From the NCBI GenBank assembly GCA_002435715.1, contig DISD01000083.1, positions 1-15,633 on the forward strand: a stretch of DNA of 15,633 bases, given 5' to 3'. This document shows, piece after piece, positions 5,940-12,723 of this stretch. A model generated the notes under the pieces. It was not told where the DNA came from and did no database searches. It saw nothing but the letters and a program-made list of their open reading frames with translations. The translations under genes were made by a program, and so were the position numbers. Positions within the stretch are counted from its first letter, which is position 1. Each line of letters opens with the position of its first letter. Origin of the DNA: Rhodospirillaceae bacterium UBA6219 (GTDB lineage Bacteria > Pseudomonadota > Alphaproteobacteria > Rhodospirillales > Magnetospirillaceae).

Positions 5940-6653
5940 ATGTTTTACGAAGATTCCCAGGCCGAACCGGCGGCCCAATCCCCCATTCCGGATAAGTTCC
6001 GTGACCCGGCCAGCGGCGGTCTGCGCGGCGATGCCTTGTTGCGGGCCTATCTGGACCTGGAAAAGCGCATGCATCGCATGGTCGAGATTCCCGGCGAGGA
6101 TTGCAGCGACGAACAGCGTTGCGCCTTTCACCGCGCCTTGGGGGTGCCGGAAAGCCCAGACCAATACGCCATCGAGCAGCGCCACCCCATGCTGGCGTCC
6201 GATCCCCAGGTCAACCAGATGCTGCACAAGGCCGGCTTCACCCCCAAACAGGCGCAGCTGGTTTATGATCTGGCTCATAGCCGGGTCATCCCCACCATCG
6301 AGGCGATGAAGGGCGAATACGAGAGCCAGCGCGGCCTGGACCGCTTGCGCGACCATTTCGGCGGCGATTCCAAATGGTCGGAAACCGCCCGTCAGGTTTC
6401 GGCCTGGGGTCAGGCCAATTTGTCGCCGGACGTCTATCAGGCCCTGGCCGCCAGCCCTGACGGCATCATCGCCATGCGGGCGATGATGGCCGGCAACGAA
6501 CCGTCCATGGGTCGCATGCCCGGCGCTCGCACCGACGAATCCAGCGAAGAGGACTTGAAGAAGATGCTGCAAGACCCGCGGTACTGGAAGCAGCGCGATC
6601 CCGCCTTCATCGACAAGGTTTCGGCCGGCTTCCGCCGTATTTACGGGGAATAG
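5940..6653 (+). CDS. Phage capsid-assembly / scaffold-like protein
   Basis: A 237-residue acidic, helix-rich protein. After IPDKFRDPASGGLRGDALLRAYLDLEKRM comes a segment ending LGVPESPDQYAI, the pattern of podovirus capsid-assembly (T7 gp9-like scaffold) proteins. A long charged middle follows (VRVIPTIEAMKG region), and the C-terminus has YWKQRDPAFIDKVSAGFRRIYGE, a basic tail such proteins use to contact the capsid. AAGGAG at 5927-5932 gives a 7-nt spacer. In phages a major capsid gene normally comes next; here a hairpin and a ParA-like gene do. Either the capsid gene was lost or this protein now works without one. Confidence 0.78.
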   Translation: MFYEDSQAEPAAQSPIPDKFRDPASGGLRGDALLRAYLDLEKRMHRMVEIPGEDCSDEQRCAFHRALGVPESPDQYAIEQRHPMLASDPQVNQMLHKAGFTPKQAQLVYDLAHSRVIPTIEAMKGEYESQRGLDRLRDHFGGDSKWSETARQVSAWGQANLSPDVYQALAASPDGIIAMRAMMAGNEPSMGRMPGARTDESSEEDLKKMLQDPRYWKQRDPAFIDKVSAGFRRIYGE

Positions 6654-6662
6654 GTCAGGATT

Positions 6663-6690
6663 GGGGCGCGATCTTCACGTTTCGCGCCCC
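6663..6690 (+). terminator. Strong hairpin after scaffold gene, terminator-like without T-run
   Basis: GGGGCGCGA (6663-6671) and TCGCGCCCC (6682-6690) pair perfectly over 9 bp around a 10-nt loop, 10 nt after the scaffold stop. No T-tract follows, so it is not a clean intrinsic terminator. It could be a transcript-end stabiliser between the phage-derived module and the ParA-like gene. Confidence 0.4.
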
Positions 6691-6737
6691 GCAGCCTGTG
6701 TTACCCTTTGCGCAACATGCAAGAAAAGGGGGGCGCG

Positions 6738-7364
6738 ATGCTTTCGGTTCTGGTCGGCAACATCAAGGGCGGCTGCGGCAAGACCACCATCGCCACCCAT
6801 CTGGCTTCGTCCTTTGCCGCCATGGGGCTGAAAACCGCCATCGCCGATTGCGACCGCCAGCGTTCGTCGCTGAACTGGCTGAAGCGCCGGGCCGAAACCG
6901 CCGCCAATATTTCCGGTTTGGACTGGTCCAAGGATCTGGGCGAGCCGCCGAAGGGCCTGGACCGGCTGATCATCGACGCCCCGGCGGCCATGCATCACAA
7001 GGATGTCGAGGATTTGATCGCCATCGCCGACGCGGTGGTGGTCCCCGTGCTTCCCGGCGCCTTCGACCAGGACGCCACTGCCCATTTCCTGAAAAAGCTG
7101 TCCGGGGTCAAGGCGGTGCGCAAGAACAAGCGCACGGTGGCGATCATCGGCAACCGTTTGCGCCTGGGCGCCAAGGCCACCGAACAACTGGACGTCTTCT
7201 TTTCGTCCCTGGGGTTTCCGGTGGTCGCAAGGCTGCGAGACAGCCAGATCTATCCGTCGGTGGCCGCCTTGGGCTCGTCGGTGCTGGAAGCCAAGGACCG
7301 CCGGGCGCGCGATTACGCCGCCGAATGGGCGCCGCTGTTGGAATTGCTGGCTAAGCTGGATTAA
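6738..7364 (+). CDS. ParA/MinD-family (deviant Walker A) ATPase, orphan
   Basis: A 208-residue ParA-like P-loop ATPase. The deviant Walker A is KGGCGKTT (residues 10-17, signature Lys10), followed by DCDRQRSSLNWLKRR (37-51) and Walker B LIIDAPA (77-83). The family dimerises on ATP and positions DNA or protein cargo; partners are usually adjacent. No parB or parS-like gene is beside it. The minimal length fits small orphan ParAs that position plasmids, phage genomes or cell-surface assemblies. ATG 6738 follows a purine-rich AAAAGGGGGG; earlier starts (TTG 6708, ATG 6717) would add a non-conserved tail. It lies 84 bp after the scaffold gene and may or may not belong to that unit. The stop is followed by no obvious terminator. 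Confidence 0.9.
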   Translation: MLSVLVGNIKGGCGKTTIATHLASSFAAMGLKTAIADCDRQRSSLNWLKRRAETAANISGLDWSKDLGEPPKGLDRLIIDAPAAMHHKDVEDLIAIADAVVVPVLPGAFDQDATAHFLKKLSGVKAVRKNKRTVAIIGNRLRLGAKATEQLDVFFSSLGFPVVARLRDSQIYPSVAALGSSVLEAKDRRARDYAAEWAPLLELLAKLD

Positions 7365-7428
7365 AGACCCTTTTCCTTGATCATCCACGCCTTCATGCGG
7401 CGGGCGGGTTGCTCTCCGGGGCTTGGTC

Positions 7429-7860
7429 TTAGTCACAGACCGCTTTGTCGCCCTGTTGCTGGCAATGGCGGCGTGTCCGCATGACCATCAGCGCGCCGCC
7501 TTCATAGCTGCACACCACCCGGTTCAGCTTGCCGGCCGGGGCCACCGACAGGCTCAGCAGTTTCAGCGCCTTGGTTTCCTGGGGGCTGCGGCTGCATTGC
7601 AGATAGCCCTGGAAATCGCCGGCTTCCCACAGCGCATGGTTCTTCAGCTTCTTGAACTCGTCCAGGCTGGTGCAGGTTCTGTCATTTCCCTTGTCGTTCA
7701 TGCGGGCGTCATCGCTGCAATAGCCGGCATAGGAATATTTCAGCTGGGCCTCGGATGGACAATCGCCGACCTGGGTGGCTTGCGACAGATCAGGACAGCT
7801 GACGACCTCGGCCAGGGCCGGAGTGGTGGCCAGCAACAGGGCAAGGACAAGGCGTTTCAT
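7429..7860 (-). CDS. Secreted cysteine-rich hypothetical protein
   Basis: A 143-residue protein with a clear Sec signal peptide (MKRLVLALLLATTPALA, cleavage about after residue 17). The mature part has eight cysteines (22, 34, 48, 63, 89, 117, 133, 142), an even number compatible with four disulphides in the periplasm. I recognise no domain. A GGGGGA stretch precedes the ATG. It is divergent from the dienelactone hydrolase gene across 133 bp and convergent with the ParA-like gene. It could be an enzyme inhibitor, a small binding protein or a structural periplasmic factor; sequence alone does not decide. Confidence 0.8.
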   Translation of the reverse strand: MKRLVLALLLATTPALAEVVSCPDLSQATQVGDCPSEAQLKYSYAGYCSDDARMNDKGNDRTCTSLDEFKKLKNHALWEAGDFQGYLQCSRSPQETKALKLLSLSVAPAGKLNRVVCSYEGGALMVMRTRRHCQQQGDKAVCD

Positions 7861-7993
7861 GGATTTCCCCCAGAATTGACGTCCTCAGCCTAGGCGCATG
7901 GGGGGGCATCCTCTCTGACAATGGTCAAGTCCCCCTTTTAAATCGGGGAAAGCCTCCCCACACTGTGGACAAGTCCAGGGAGGAGAGAGATCC

Positions 7994-8836
7994 ATGAACG
8001 AGGATGCCAAAAGCTTGAACCCCGATTTCAGTCGCCGCGGATTCTTGGGAACGGCGCTGGCCGCGACCGGTTTCGCCGTGGCCGCCGAGCCGCTCCACGC
8101 CCAAGTGATTGTCACTGACGATGTCGGGCTGTCCGCCGGACCGATGAAGATCGGCGATCTGCCGGTCTACGTTGCCCGCCCGGCCTTGGGCGGCAACCTG
8201 CCCACCGTTTTGGTGGTTCAGGAAATCTTCGGCGTTCACGAACATATCCGCGACATCTGTCGCCGCTTGGCCAAGCTGGGTTATCTGGCCATCGCCCCGG
8301 AATTGTATTTCCGCCATGGCGACCCCACCGCCTTCAAGGACGTGCCGGCGCTGATCAAGGATCTGGTCTCCAAGGTGCCCGACGACCAGGTGCTGGCCGA
8401 TCTGGATGCCTGCGTCGCCTGGGCGGCTGCCAATGGCGGCGACGCCAGGAAGGTGGCGATCACCGGTTTCTGCTGGGGTGGGCGCATCACCTGGCTGTAT
8501 GCCGCCCACAATCCCCATTTGAAGGCCGCCATCGCCTGGTATGGTCGTCTGGTGGGCGAGCCCTCGGCCAACAATCCCAAGCATCCGCTGGATATCGCCG
8601 CCCAGTTGAAAGTGCCGGTGCTGGGGCTTTACGGCGGTGCCGACCAGGGCATCCCGCAAGACAGTGTGGAACGCATGCGGCAAGCCTTGAAGGCCGCCAA
8701 GGTGAAGAGCGAAATCGTCGTCTACACCGATGCCCCCCATGCCTTCAACGCCGATTACCGGGCGTCCTATCGGGCGATGCCGGCCCAGGCCGGCTGGGCC
8801 CGCATGGTCGACTGGCTGAAGGTCAATCTGGGCTGA
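7994..8836 (+). CDS. Tat-exported dienelactone hydrolase family protein
   Basis: A 280-residue alpha/beta hydrolase of the dienelactone hydrolase family. The N-terminus has a twin-arginine signal (SRRGFLGT, residues 13-20) and a short hydrophobic stretch, so export as a folded protein is likely. The conserved QEIFGVHEHIRD block contains the DLH-type Glu77. The nucleophile Cys160 lies in GFCWGG, with Asp217 in GGADQGI and His249 in APHAF, giving a complete Cys-Asp-His triad. Characterised relatives hydrolyse dienelactones in chloroaromatic breakdown; many Tat-exported members have no known substrate. AGGAG at 7981-7985 gives an 8-nt spacer. Its last 14 bp overlap the convergent MATE gene. A small inverted repeat (GGGGA/TCCCC, about 7945-7959) lies in its leader. 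Confidence 0.93.
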   Translation: MNEDAKSLNPDFSRRGFLGTALAATGFAVAAEPLHAQVIVTDDVGLSAGPMKIGDLPVYVARPALGGNLPTVLVVQEIFGVHEHIRDICRRLAKLGYLAIAPELYFRHGDPTAFKDVPALIKDLVSKVPDDQVLADLDACVAWAAANGGDARKVAITGFCWGGRITWLYAAHNPHLKAAIAWYGRLVGEPSANNPKHPLDIAAQLKVPVLGLYGGADQGIPQDSVERMRQALKAAKVKSEIVVYTDAPHAFNADYRASYRAMPAQAGWARMVDWLKVNLG

Positions 8837-10202
8837 TGATCAGGCCAAGGCGGCGGCGCAGGGTCCAACGGGTGACAACCAGCGCCGCCACCACCGCCAA
8901 TCCCAAGGCCAGCCCCACCCAGATGCCCACCCCCGCCATGGGGGTGCGGAAGGCCAGCAAAGCGCCCACCGGAATGCCCAATCCCCAATAGCCCAAACCG
9001 GCGAACAGCATGGGCACCCGTGTGTCCTTCAGGCCGCGCAGAGCCCCGGCGCCCACCACCTGGGCACCGTCCACCACCTGGAAAAGCGCCGCCACCACCA
9101 GGAAGGCGGCGCCGTGGGCCAGCACGGCGACGCTGTCGGGACGGGTGAGATCCAGGAACAATCCGACGAAAGCCTGCGGCCAGCTCCACAAGATCACCGC
9201 CATCACCGCCATGAAGCCGGTGCCCAGGCTCAGCGCGGTCCAGCCGGCCTTGCGCACGCCGTCGCTGTCGCCGGCTCCCGCCGCCAGCCCCACCCGCACG
9301 GTGGCGGCCTGGGCAATGCCCATGGGCACCATGAAAGTGACCGAGGCGATCTGCAAGGCGATGGCATAAGCGGCCAACGAGGCGGAATCGATGCGTCCCA
9401 TCAAAAAGGCGGCGGCGTTGAAGCCGGAAACCTCGAAGCCCATGGCCAGCCCCATGGGCAGGCCGATGCGCAGCAATTCCTTGAATTTCGGCCAGTCGGG
9501 GCGCCAGAAATGACCCAGGATATAAAATCGGCGAAAACGGCGGTCCCACAGGATGAAGCCCAGCAGCGCCGAGAACATGAACAGGTTGGACAATGTCGAG
9601 GCCCAACCGGCGCCTTCCACCCCCAGGGCGGGAAAGCCCCAATGACCGAAGATCAGCAGCCAATTGGCCCAGGCGTTCAGCCCCACTGCCAGCAACGTCA
9701 CCACCATGGCGGCGCGGGGGCGTTCCAGGGCGGCGATGAACGAACGCAAGGCGACGACAGCCAAGGCCGGCAAGATGCCCCAGCACACCGAACGGGCATA
9801 GCCGACAGCGGTTTCGATCAAGCCCGGATCTTGGCCCAAAAGACGCAGCACACTGCCCGCATTCCACAGCACCAGCCATACCGGCAGGCTGTAAAGCACC
9901 GCCAGCCACAATCCCTGGCGCAGGATACGGCGGCATTCGCGGACCGCATGGCGATGCCCGCCCAAGGTCTGCGCCAGCATGGGCGAGGTGGCCATCACCA
10001 AGCCGATACCGGCGACGAAGAAGCAGAAATAAAGGTTGGTGCCCAAGGTGCCGGCAGCCAGGTCGGCCGCGCCCAGCCAGCCCATCATCAGGGTGTCGGT
10101 GGCGCCAATGGCGATCTGTGCCAGGTTGGTCATCACGATGGGCCAGCCCAAGGCCAGCATGGCCAGGATTTCAGTCTTCCAAGGACGCGTCGGTTCATGC
10201 AT
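8823..10202 (-). CDS. MATE-family multidrug efflux transporter
   Basis: A 459-residue polytopic protein with about 12 hydrophobic segments in two similar halves, the MATE (NorM/DinF-type) layout. Family-like stretches include LALGWPIVMTNLAQIAIGATDTLMMGWLGAADLAAGTLGTNLYF at the start and GALRGLKDTRVPMLFAGLGYWGLGIPVGALLAF in the second half, with the 'QVVDGAQVVGAGALRGLKDT' MATE motif. Family members export cationic drugs in exchange for Na+ or H+; the ion and substrate cannot be read from sequence. ATG 10202 gives a 459-residue protein of normal size; no strong Shine-Dalgarno is seen, and a second look at the start may be useful. It overlaps the 3' end of the dienelactone hydrolase gene by 14 bp and is divergent from the Cache protein gene. 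Confidence 0.95.
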   Translation of the reverse strand: MHEPTRPWKTEILAMLALGWPIVMTNLAQIAIGATDTLMMGWLGAADLAAGTLGTNLYFCFFVAGIGLVMATSPMLAQTLGGHRHAVRECRRILRQGLWLAVLYSLPVWLVLWNAGSVLRLLGQDPGLIETAVGYARSVCWGILPALAVVALRSFIAALERPRAAMVVTLLAVGLNAWANWLLIFGHWGFPALGVEGAGWASTLSNLFMFSALLGFILWDRRFRRFYILGHFWRPDWPKFKELLRIGLPMGLAMGFEVSGFNAAAFLMGRIDSASLAAYAIALQIASVTFMVPMGIAQAATVRVGLAAGAGDSDGVRKAGWTALSLGTGFMAVMAVILWSWPQAFVGLFLDLTRPDSVAVLAHGAAFLVVAALFQVVDGAQVVGAGALRGLKDTRVPMLFAGLGYWGLGIPVGALLAFRTPMAGVGIWVGLALGLAVVAALVVTRWTLRRRLGLIISPD

Positions 10203-10299
10203 GGTCGGGCGCTTATAGCATCGCTGGGGCGTACGGGATATTTGTTCCGGTGCAAAACTATATTAGAGTATCGAAAAACATAATTCAGGGAGGTTGACC

Positions 10300-10782
10300 A
10301 TGTATTGCACCCGCCTGGGCGCCGCCCTGTTGGGCGTTTGCCTGTTGAGTACCCCGGTCCTGGCGGCCGAGGCCAAGGACACCACGCAATCCGCTCGGCA
10401 TGGCTTCGAGGAAGTTCAGGCCATGGTGGACGACGCCGTGGTCTTTATGAAAAAGGTGGGGGCGGAAAAGGCCTTTGCCGCCTTCAACGATCCCAAGGGA
10501 AAGTGGATCAAGGGCGATCTTTACATCTTCGCCTTCGACGCCAAGGGCGTCTATCAGGCCAGCGGCTTCCGTCCGGAACGCACCGGCAGCGATTCGTGGG
10601 AAATGACCGACGCCGCCGGCTTGAAGGTGGTCCAGGAAATCATCAAGAAAGCCAAGCGCAATGGCTCGGGCCTGGTGGATTACCTGTGGAAGAACCCGGC
10701 CACCGGCAAGCTGGAAAACAAGACGTCCTATGTGGTCCAGGTCGGTGAGTACGTCGTCGGTGCCGGCTTTTATCACCGCTAA
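10300..10782 (+). CDS. Secreted single-Cache-domain protein
   Basis: A 160-residue periplasmic protein. A Sec signal peptide (about residues 1-23, ending PVLAAEA) is followed by a Cache-type sensory fold: a long helix (FEEVQAMVDDAVVFMKKVGAEKAFAAFND) and then KWIKGDLYIFAFDAKGVYQASG and GSGLVDYLWKNPATGKLENKTSYVVQVGEYVVGAGFY. Cache domains usually form the ligand-binding part of chemoreceptors and kinases; free-standing secreted ones like this are common in proteobacteria, where they may bind small molecules for a partner receptor. AGGGAGG at 10287-10293 with a 6-nt spacer fixes the ATG. A hairpin (10797-10812) follows the stop. Confidence 0.9.
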   Translation: MYCTRLGAALLGVCLLSTPVLAAEAKDTTQSARHGFEEVQAMVDDAVVFMKKVGAEKAFAAFNDPKGKWIKGDLYIFAFDAKGVYQASGFRPERTGSDSWEMTDAAGLKVVQEIIKKAKRNGSGLVDYLWKNPATGKLENKTSYVVQVGEYVVGAGFYHR

Positions 10783-10796
10783 GGCATGACAGGACA

Positions 10797-10812
10797 AGGG
10801 GCGCAAGCCCCT
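10797..10812 (+). terminator. Hairpin downstream of Cache gene, weak terminator
   Basis: AGGGGC-GCAA-GCCCCT is a perfect 6-bp stem with a GNRA tetraloop, 14 nt after the stop of the Cache protein gene. No T-run follows, so it may only stabilise the mRNA end or assist a Rho-dependent stop. Confidence 0.4.
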
Positions 10813-10829
10813 GGGTCCGGCGTCAATAT

Positions 10830-10849
10830 TGGGAAAGTTGGCTGGGGCG
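10830..10849. repeat. Direct repeat copy 1 (candidate distal attachment site)
   Basis: TGGGAAAGTTGGCTGGGGCG is identical to 12603-12622. On the minus strand it reads as the last bases of the tRNA-Gln acceptor stem, the GCCA end and 9 nt of downstream flank. After one mismatch a further CAGGA is shared. The identity beyond the CCA end argues for duplication or recombination of this locus, not chance tRNA resemblance. Confidence 0.65.
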
Positions 10850-10953
10850 GCAGGAATTGCACCCAATCGCCACAGCCGGCTGTTTCGCATCAGGAAGCGG
10901 CGTCCACCGTTCTGGCCCCACTTTGCCCGGCATCGATGCTCCGCAGTCTCGTC

Positions 10954-12015
10954 TCAATTCTTAGAGCAAAATAGAACTGTTTCAAATCCCATAAAGCCAT
11001 AGGTTTCGACATACATATTATACCCAGGATTTAAGCTATTTATGTACAGGGGGATTTCCCATAAATCTTCAGGCTTATGGTATATCGAGATGGCGAGGGA
11101 TGGGCTTTGGGATCTTATAATATTTTTACACCCTTCTATTGCCATTAGCTCTGCGCCCTCGAGATCCATTTTAATTAGATCGACTTTTTTGTTTATAATT
11201 ACGTCATCTAAAGCGACGACAGGAACTGTACAATTCCCTTTGTCGAGGCTTATTTTTGATGAGCTGGTCCCGTCGTTTGAAAAATTGACAACGCCGGTGT
11301 GATTCCATACGCCGCATGGGTACAGGTGGATTGCTGTATTTTCAAGCTCTGGACTGCGGCACTCGTTTACCAATGCGGAAAAATTTGACAGATCCGGTTC
11401 GAACGCGAATACGGTCTTTAGTCTTTTCCCAGTATAATCAAGCGCTTTCTTTATCGTATCTCCTGTGTACGCGCCGCAATCAATATATGTGAAATCACAT
11501 CTGTCATATATATCCACCTGATTCGTCAAATACTGGTTATCTTCAGTTGGCGCGGGGTATGTCGCCGGTCTGGGGTCGGCCCTAAAATTCAATAAATTCT
11601 CGTAATTCTTCTTGCTTTGAGGGCTTGAGATTAAATCCAATACCTCTCGAGTTTTTAGGGCATCAATCATTTTACTTTTGTCTTTACGTAAGTAAAGAAT
11701 CTCATCATTCACAACTGACGGTATGATTGATTTATATGTTCGCGCAATATCGTGCAAATTTACAATGTCAAATCCACTATTTATGATCCCACTAACCACG
11801 TCTGGATAATTATACAACCCTTCATGAATTGACAAATATAATATAGTATTCTGCGGGTCTGAAATCTCAGTCAGTCTATAGACTGGAATGCCAAGTATAA
11901 ACTTTTCATTTGTAAATTGATCTATAAAAAAATTTACTTTTACTCCGTTCTCTGACAGAGCTTTAAGGACTTTCATCCCCATATATCCGGCGCCGTAAAT
12001 TGACGTTTTCTTCAT
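10954..12015 (-). CDS. FkbM-family SAM-dependent methyltransferase with N-terminal Rossmann-like domain
   Basis: A 353-residue protein. The C-terminal half is an FkbM methyltransferase: FTYIDCGAYTGDTIKKAL (SAM-binding motif, 175-192), VFAFEPD (202-208), and VDLIKMDLEGAELMAIEG (278-295, with the family's KMDxEGAE). The N-terminal part (1-100) starts SIYGAGYMGMKVLKAL with a GxGxxG-like loop and may be a nucleotide-binding or structural domain. FkbM enzymes mostly O-methylate sugars or lipids, often in surface glycans; the substrate here is unknown. The ATG at 12015 has GGAG 7 nt upstream (GTGGAGAAGTTG), favouring it over 12054. Base composition is far more AT-rich than every neighbour and codon use differs (many AAT, ATT, TTT), indicating recent transfer. 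No glycosyltransferase neighbours are present. Confidence 0.92.
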   Translation of the reverse strand: MKKTSIYGAGYMGMKVLKALSENGVKVNFFIDQFTNEKFILGIPVYRLTEISDPQNTILYLSIHEGLYNYPDVVSGIINSGFDIVNLHDIARTYKSIIPSVVNDEILYLRKDKSKMIDALKTREVLDLISSPQSKKNYENLLNFRADPRPATYPAPTEDNQYLTNQVDIYDRCDFTYIDCGAYTGDTIKKALDYTGKRLKTVFAFEPDLSNFSALVNECRSPELENTAIHLYPCGVWNHTGVVNFSNDGTSSSKISLDKGNCTVPVVALDDVIINKKVDLIKMDLEGAELMAIEGCKNIIRSQSPSLAISIYHKPEDLWEIPLYINSLNPGYNMYVETYGFMGFETVLFCSKN

Positions 12016-12154
12016 CAACTTCTCCACTGCATATAATATTGAAAATATACGCATAAACCCATGTGAACCCTACTCATTCCATATAATGGGCACCAGCATT
12101 TTCCTGGGGCAGGGCCTGCAAAATCACTTTCCCCGACAAGCATCCAGTGATTCG

Positions 12155-12175
12155 AGGCTCCCGAAAGGAGCCTTT
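12155..12175 (+). terminator. Terminator-like hairpin
   Basis: AGGCTCC (12155-12161), loop CGAAA, GGAGCCT (12167-12173) pair perfectly over 7 bp and run into TT. The T-run is short. No gene ends just upstream on the plus strand, so it may be left from a lost gene. Confidence 0.4.
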
Positions 12176-12215
12176 GGATGATCGATCACCTGAATTCTGG
12201 CTGGCAGACGATTAA

Positions 12216-12506
12216 TTCGCACGTCGTGGGCCGCATCTGTCGACGGATACCCGGCGCAAGGCATGGGGTTCCGCGCCCGAAGCTGGTTTCAGCCTCGCTG
12301 CTGGCGACTGGGACGCGAATGACGGGGTGATGCGCTTCTCTGCCAACAGCCACGACGTCCAGCGGCATCTGGGTGCCATCATCCGGTGGCAGTTGAAATT
12401 GCCGAAGCGCCCCGCGTTGCAGAACCTGTTTGGCGACTTCACGGGCCTTGATTTAGCTGATTCGTTAGAGCAAAGGGCGTCCCCCATGCGGCGCCTTTTT
12501 CGCTGA
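12216..12506 (+). pseudogene. Possible gene fragment, open frame without start
   Basis: A 96-codon open frame runs from after a TAA (12213-12215) to a TGA (12504-12506) with no ATG near its beginning. The stretch GFSLAAGDWDANDGVMRF and the following SANSHDVQRHLGAIIRWQL (about 12282-12395) read like ordinary protein sequence rather than a random frame. I do not recognise a family. It may be the 3' remnant of a gene cut by the island insertion or by deletion. A terminator-like sequence overlaps its end. Evidence is weak; it could also be non-coding. Confidence 0.25.
12472..12500 (+). terminator. Candidate terminator
   Basis: AAAGGGCG and CGCCTTTTT can pair with one bulged G, forming a stem that ends in a T5 run at 12496-12500. 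It would end plus-strand transcription of the fragment at 12216-12506, whose stop follows it by a few bases. Confidence 0.35.
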
Positions 12507-12602
12507 GAGAACGCTGATTTTTGGCAGTCCTGCCGGCGTGTACCACCGACATGCACAACCGCAGCCGCCAGACCGGCAGCAGTGCATTGAAATCATTGAT
12601 AA

Positions 12603-12622
12603 TGGGAAAGTTGGCTGGGGCG
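12603..12622. repeat. Direct repeat copy 2 (within tRNA-Gln 3' end)
   Basis: TGGGAAAGTTGGCTGGGGCG is identical to 10830-10849. It covers 9 bases beyond the tRNA, its GCCA end and the 3' acceptor strand. It is the likely tRNA-proximal attachment site of the AT-rich island. Confidence 0.65.
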
Positions 12623-12686
12623 CCAGGATTCGAACCTGGGAATGCCGGTACCAAAAACCGGTGCCTTACCGCTTGGCGACGCCCCA
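12612..12686 (-). tRNA. tRNA-Gln(TTG)
   Basis: A complete 75-nt cloverleaf with encoded CCA. The acceptor TGGGGCG pairs with CGCCCCA, the discriminator is G, the D-arm is GCC...GGC, the anticodon stem CCGGT/ACCGG holds loop TTTTGGT (anticodon TTG), and the T-arm is CCAGG-TTCGAAT-CCTGG. The U1-A72 pair and G73 are the usual glutamine identity features. It lies 37 bp downstream of ispE on the same strand. Confidence 0.97.
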
Positions 12687-12723
12687 ACTGGGAGGCGCAC
12701 CATAATCGGAAGTGATGTGGGAT

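Larger units (their letters stand above)
3071..6653 (+). mobile_element. Phage-derived connector/scaffold module (cryptic prophage remnant or domesticated)
   Basis: Six closely packed plus-strand genes include a complete podovirus-type portal, a Bbp19-like protein and a scaffold-like protein in phage order. There is no terminase upstream of the portal and no major capsid after the scaffold. Tail, lysis, replication and integrase genes are also absent. All frames are intact and base composition resembles the neighbours, suggesting old residence under selection rather than recent decay. No flanking direct repeats were noticed. Two LexA-type boxes lie in front of its two transcription units. The limits given are those of the genes; true element ends are unknown. 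Confidence 0.6.
12016..12611. other. Gene-poor stretch between fkbM-like gene and tRNA-Gln
   Basis: About 600 bp. The first 100 bp is AT-rich and probably holds the promoter of the methyltransferase gene, though no clean -35/-10 pair stands out. From about 12100 the composition returns to GC-rich. The stretch holds a terminator-like hairpin (12155-12175), an open frame without a start (12216-12506) and a second terminator-like sequence (12472-12500). I see no complete gene with a ribosome binding site on either strand. Confidence 0.5.
10830..12622. mobile_element. Putative small genomic island at tRNA-Gln
   Basis: A 1.8-kb segment between two copies of a 20-bp direct repeat, the right copy lying across the 3' end of tRNA-Gln and its flank. 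Inside is a markedly AT-rich FkbM methyltransferase gene and about 600 bp without a convincing gene, unlike the GC-rich surroundings. The layout matches an element inserted at a tRNA 3' end, with the intact tRNA on one side and a 3' remnant on the other. No integrase is present, so this would be a remnant or a passive cassette. Confidence 0.5.

Noticed and set aside
7365..7428. Tiny minus-strand frame MKAWMIKEKGL between the ParA and Cys-rich genes
   Set aside because: Eleven codons, with no ribosome site at a usable distance.
8823..8836. 14-bp overlap of convergent dienelactone hydrolase and MATE genes
   Set aside because: Short convergent overlaps are ordinary in compact bacterial genomes, and both stops are well supported.
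9114..10283. 389-codon plus-strand frame opposite the MATE gene
   Set aside because: Gln/Gly/His-rich shadow with no domain, opposite a clear membrane transporter.
10839..10922. Possible degenerate second tRNA on the minus strand (acceptor-like TGGGGC/GCCCCA, CCA end, a 7-nt loop with T33)
   Set aside because: D-arm and T-arm cannot be formed properly and the TTCRA T-loop signature is missing. The 3' match is better explained by duplication of the tRNA-Gln end and flank.
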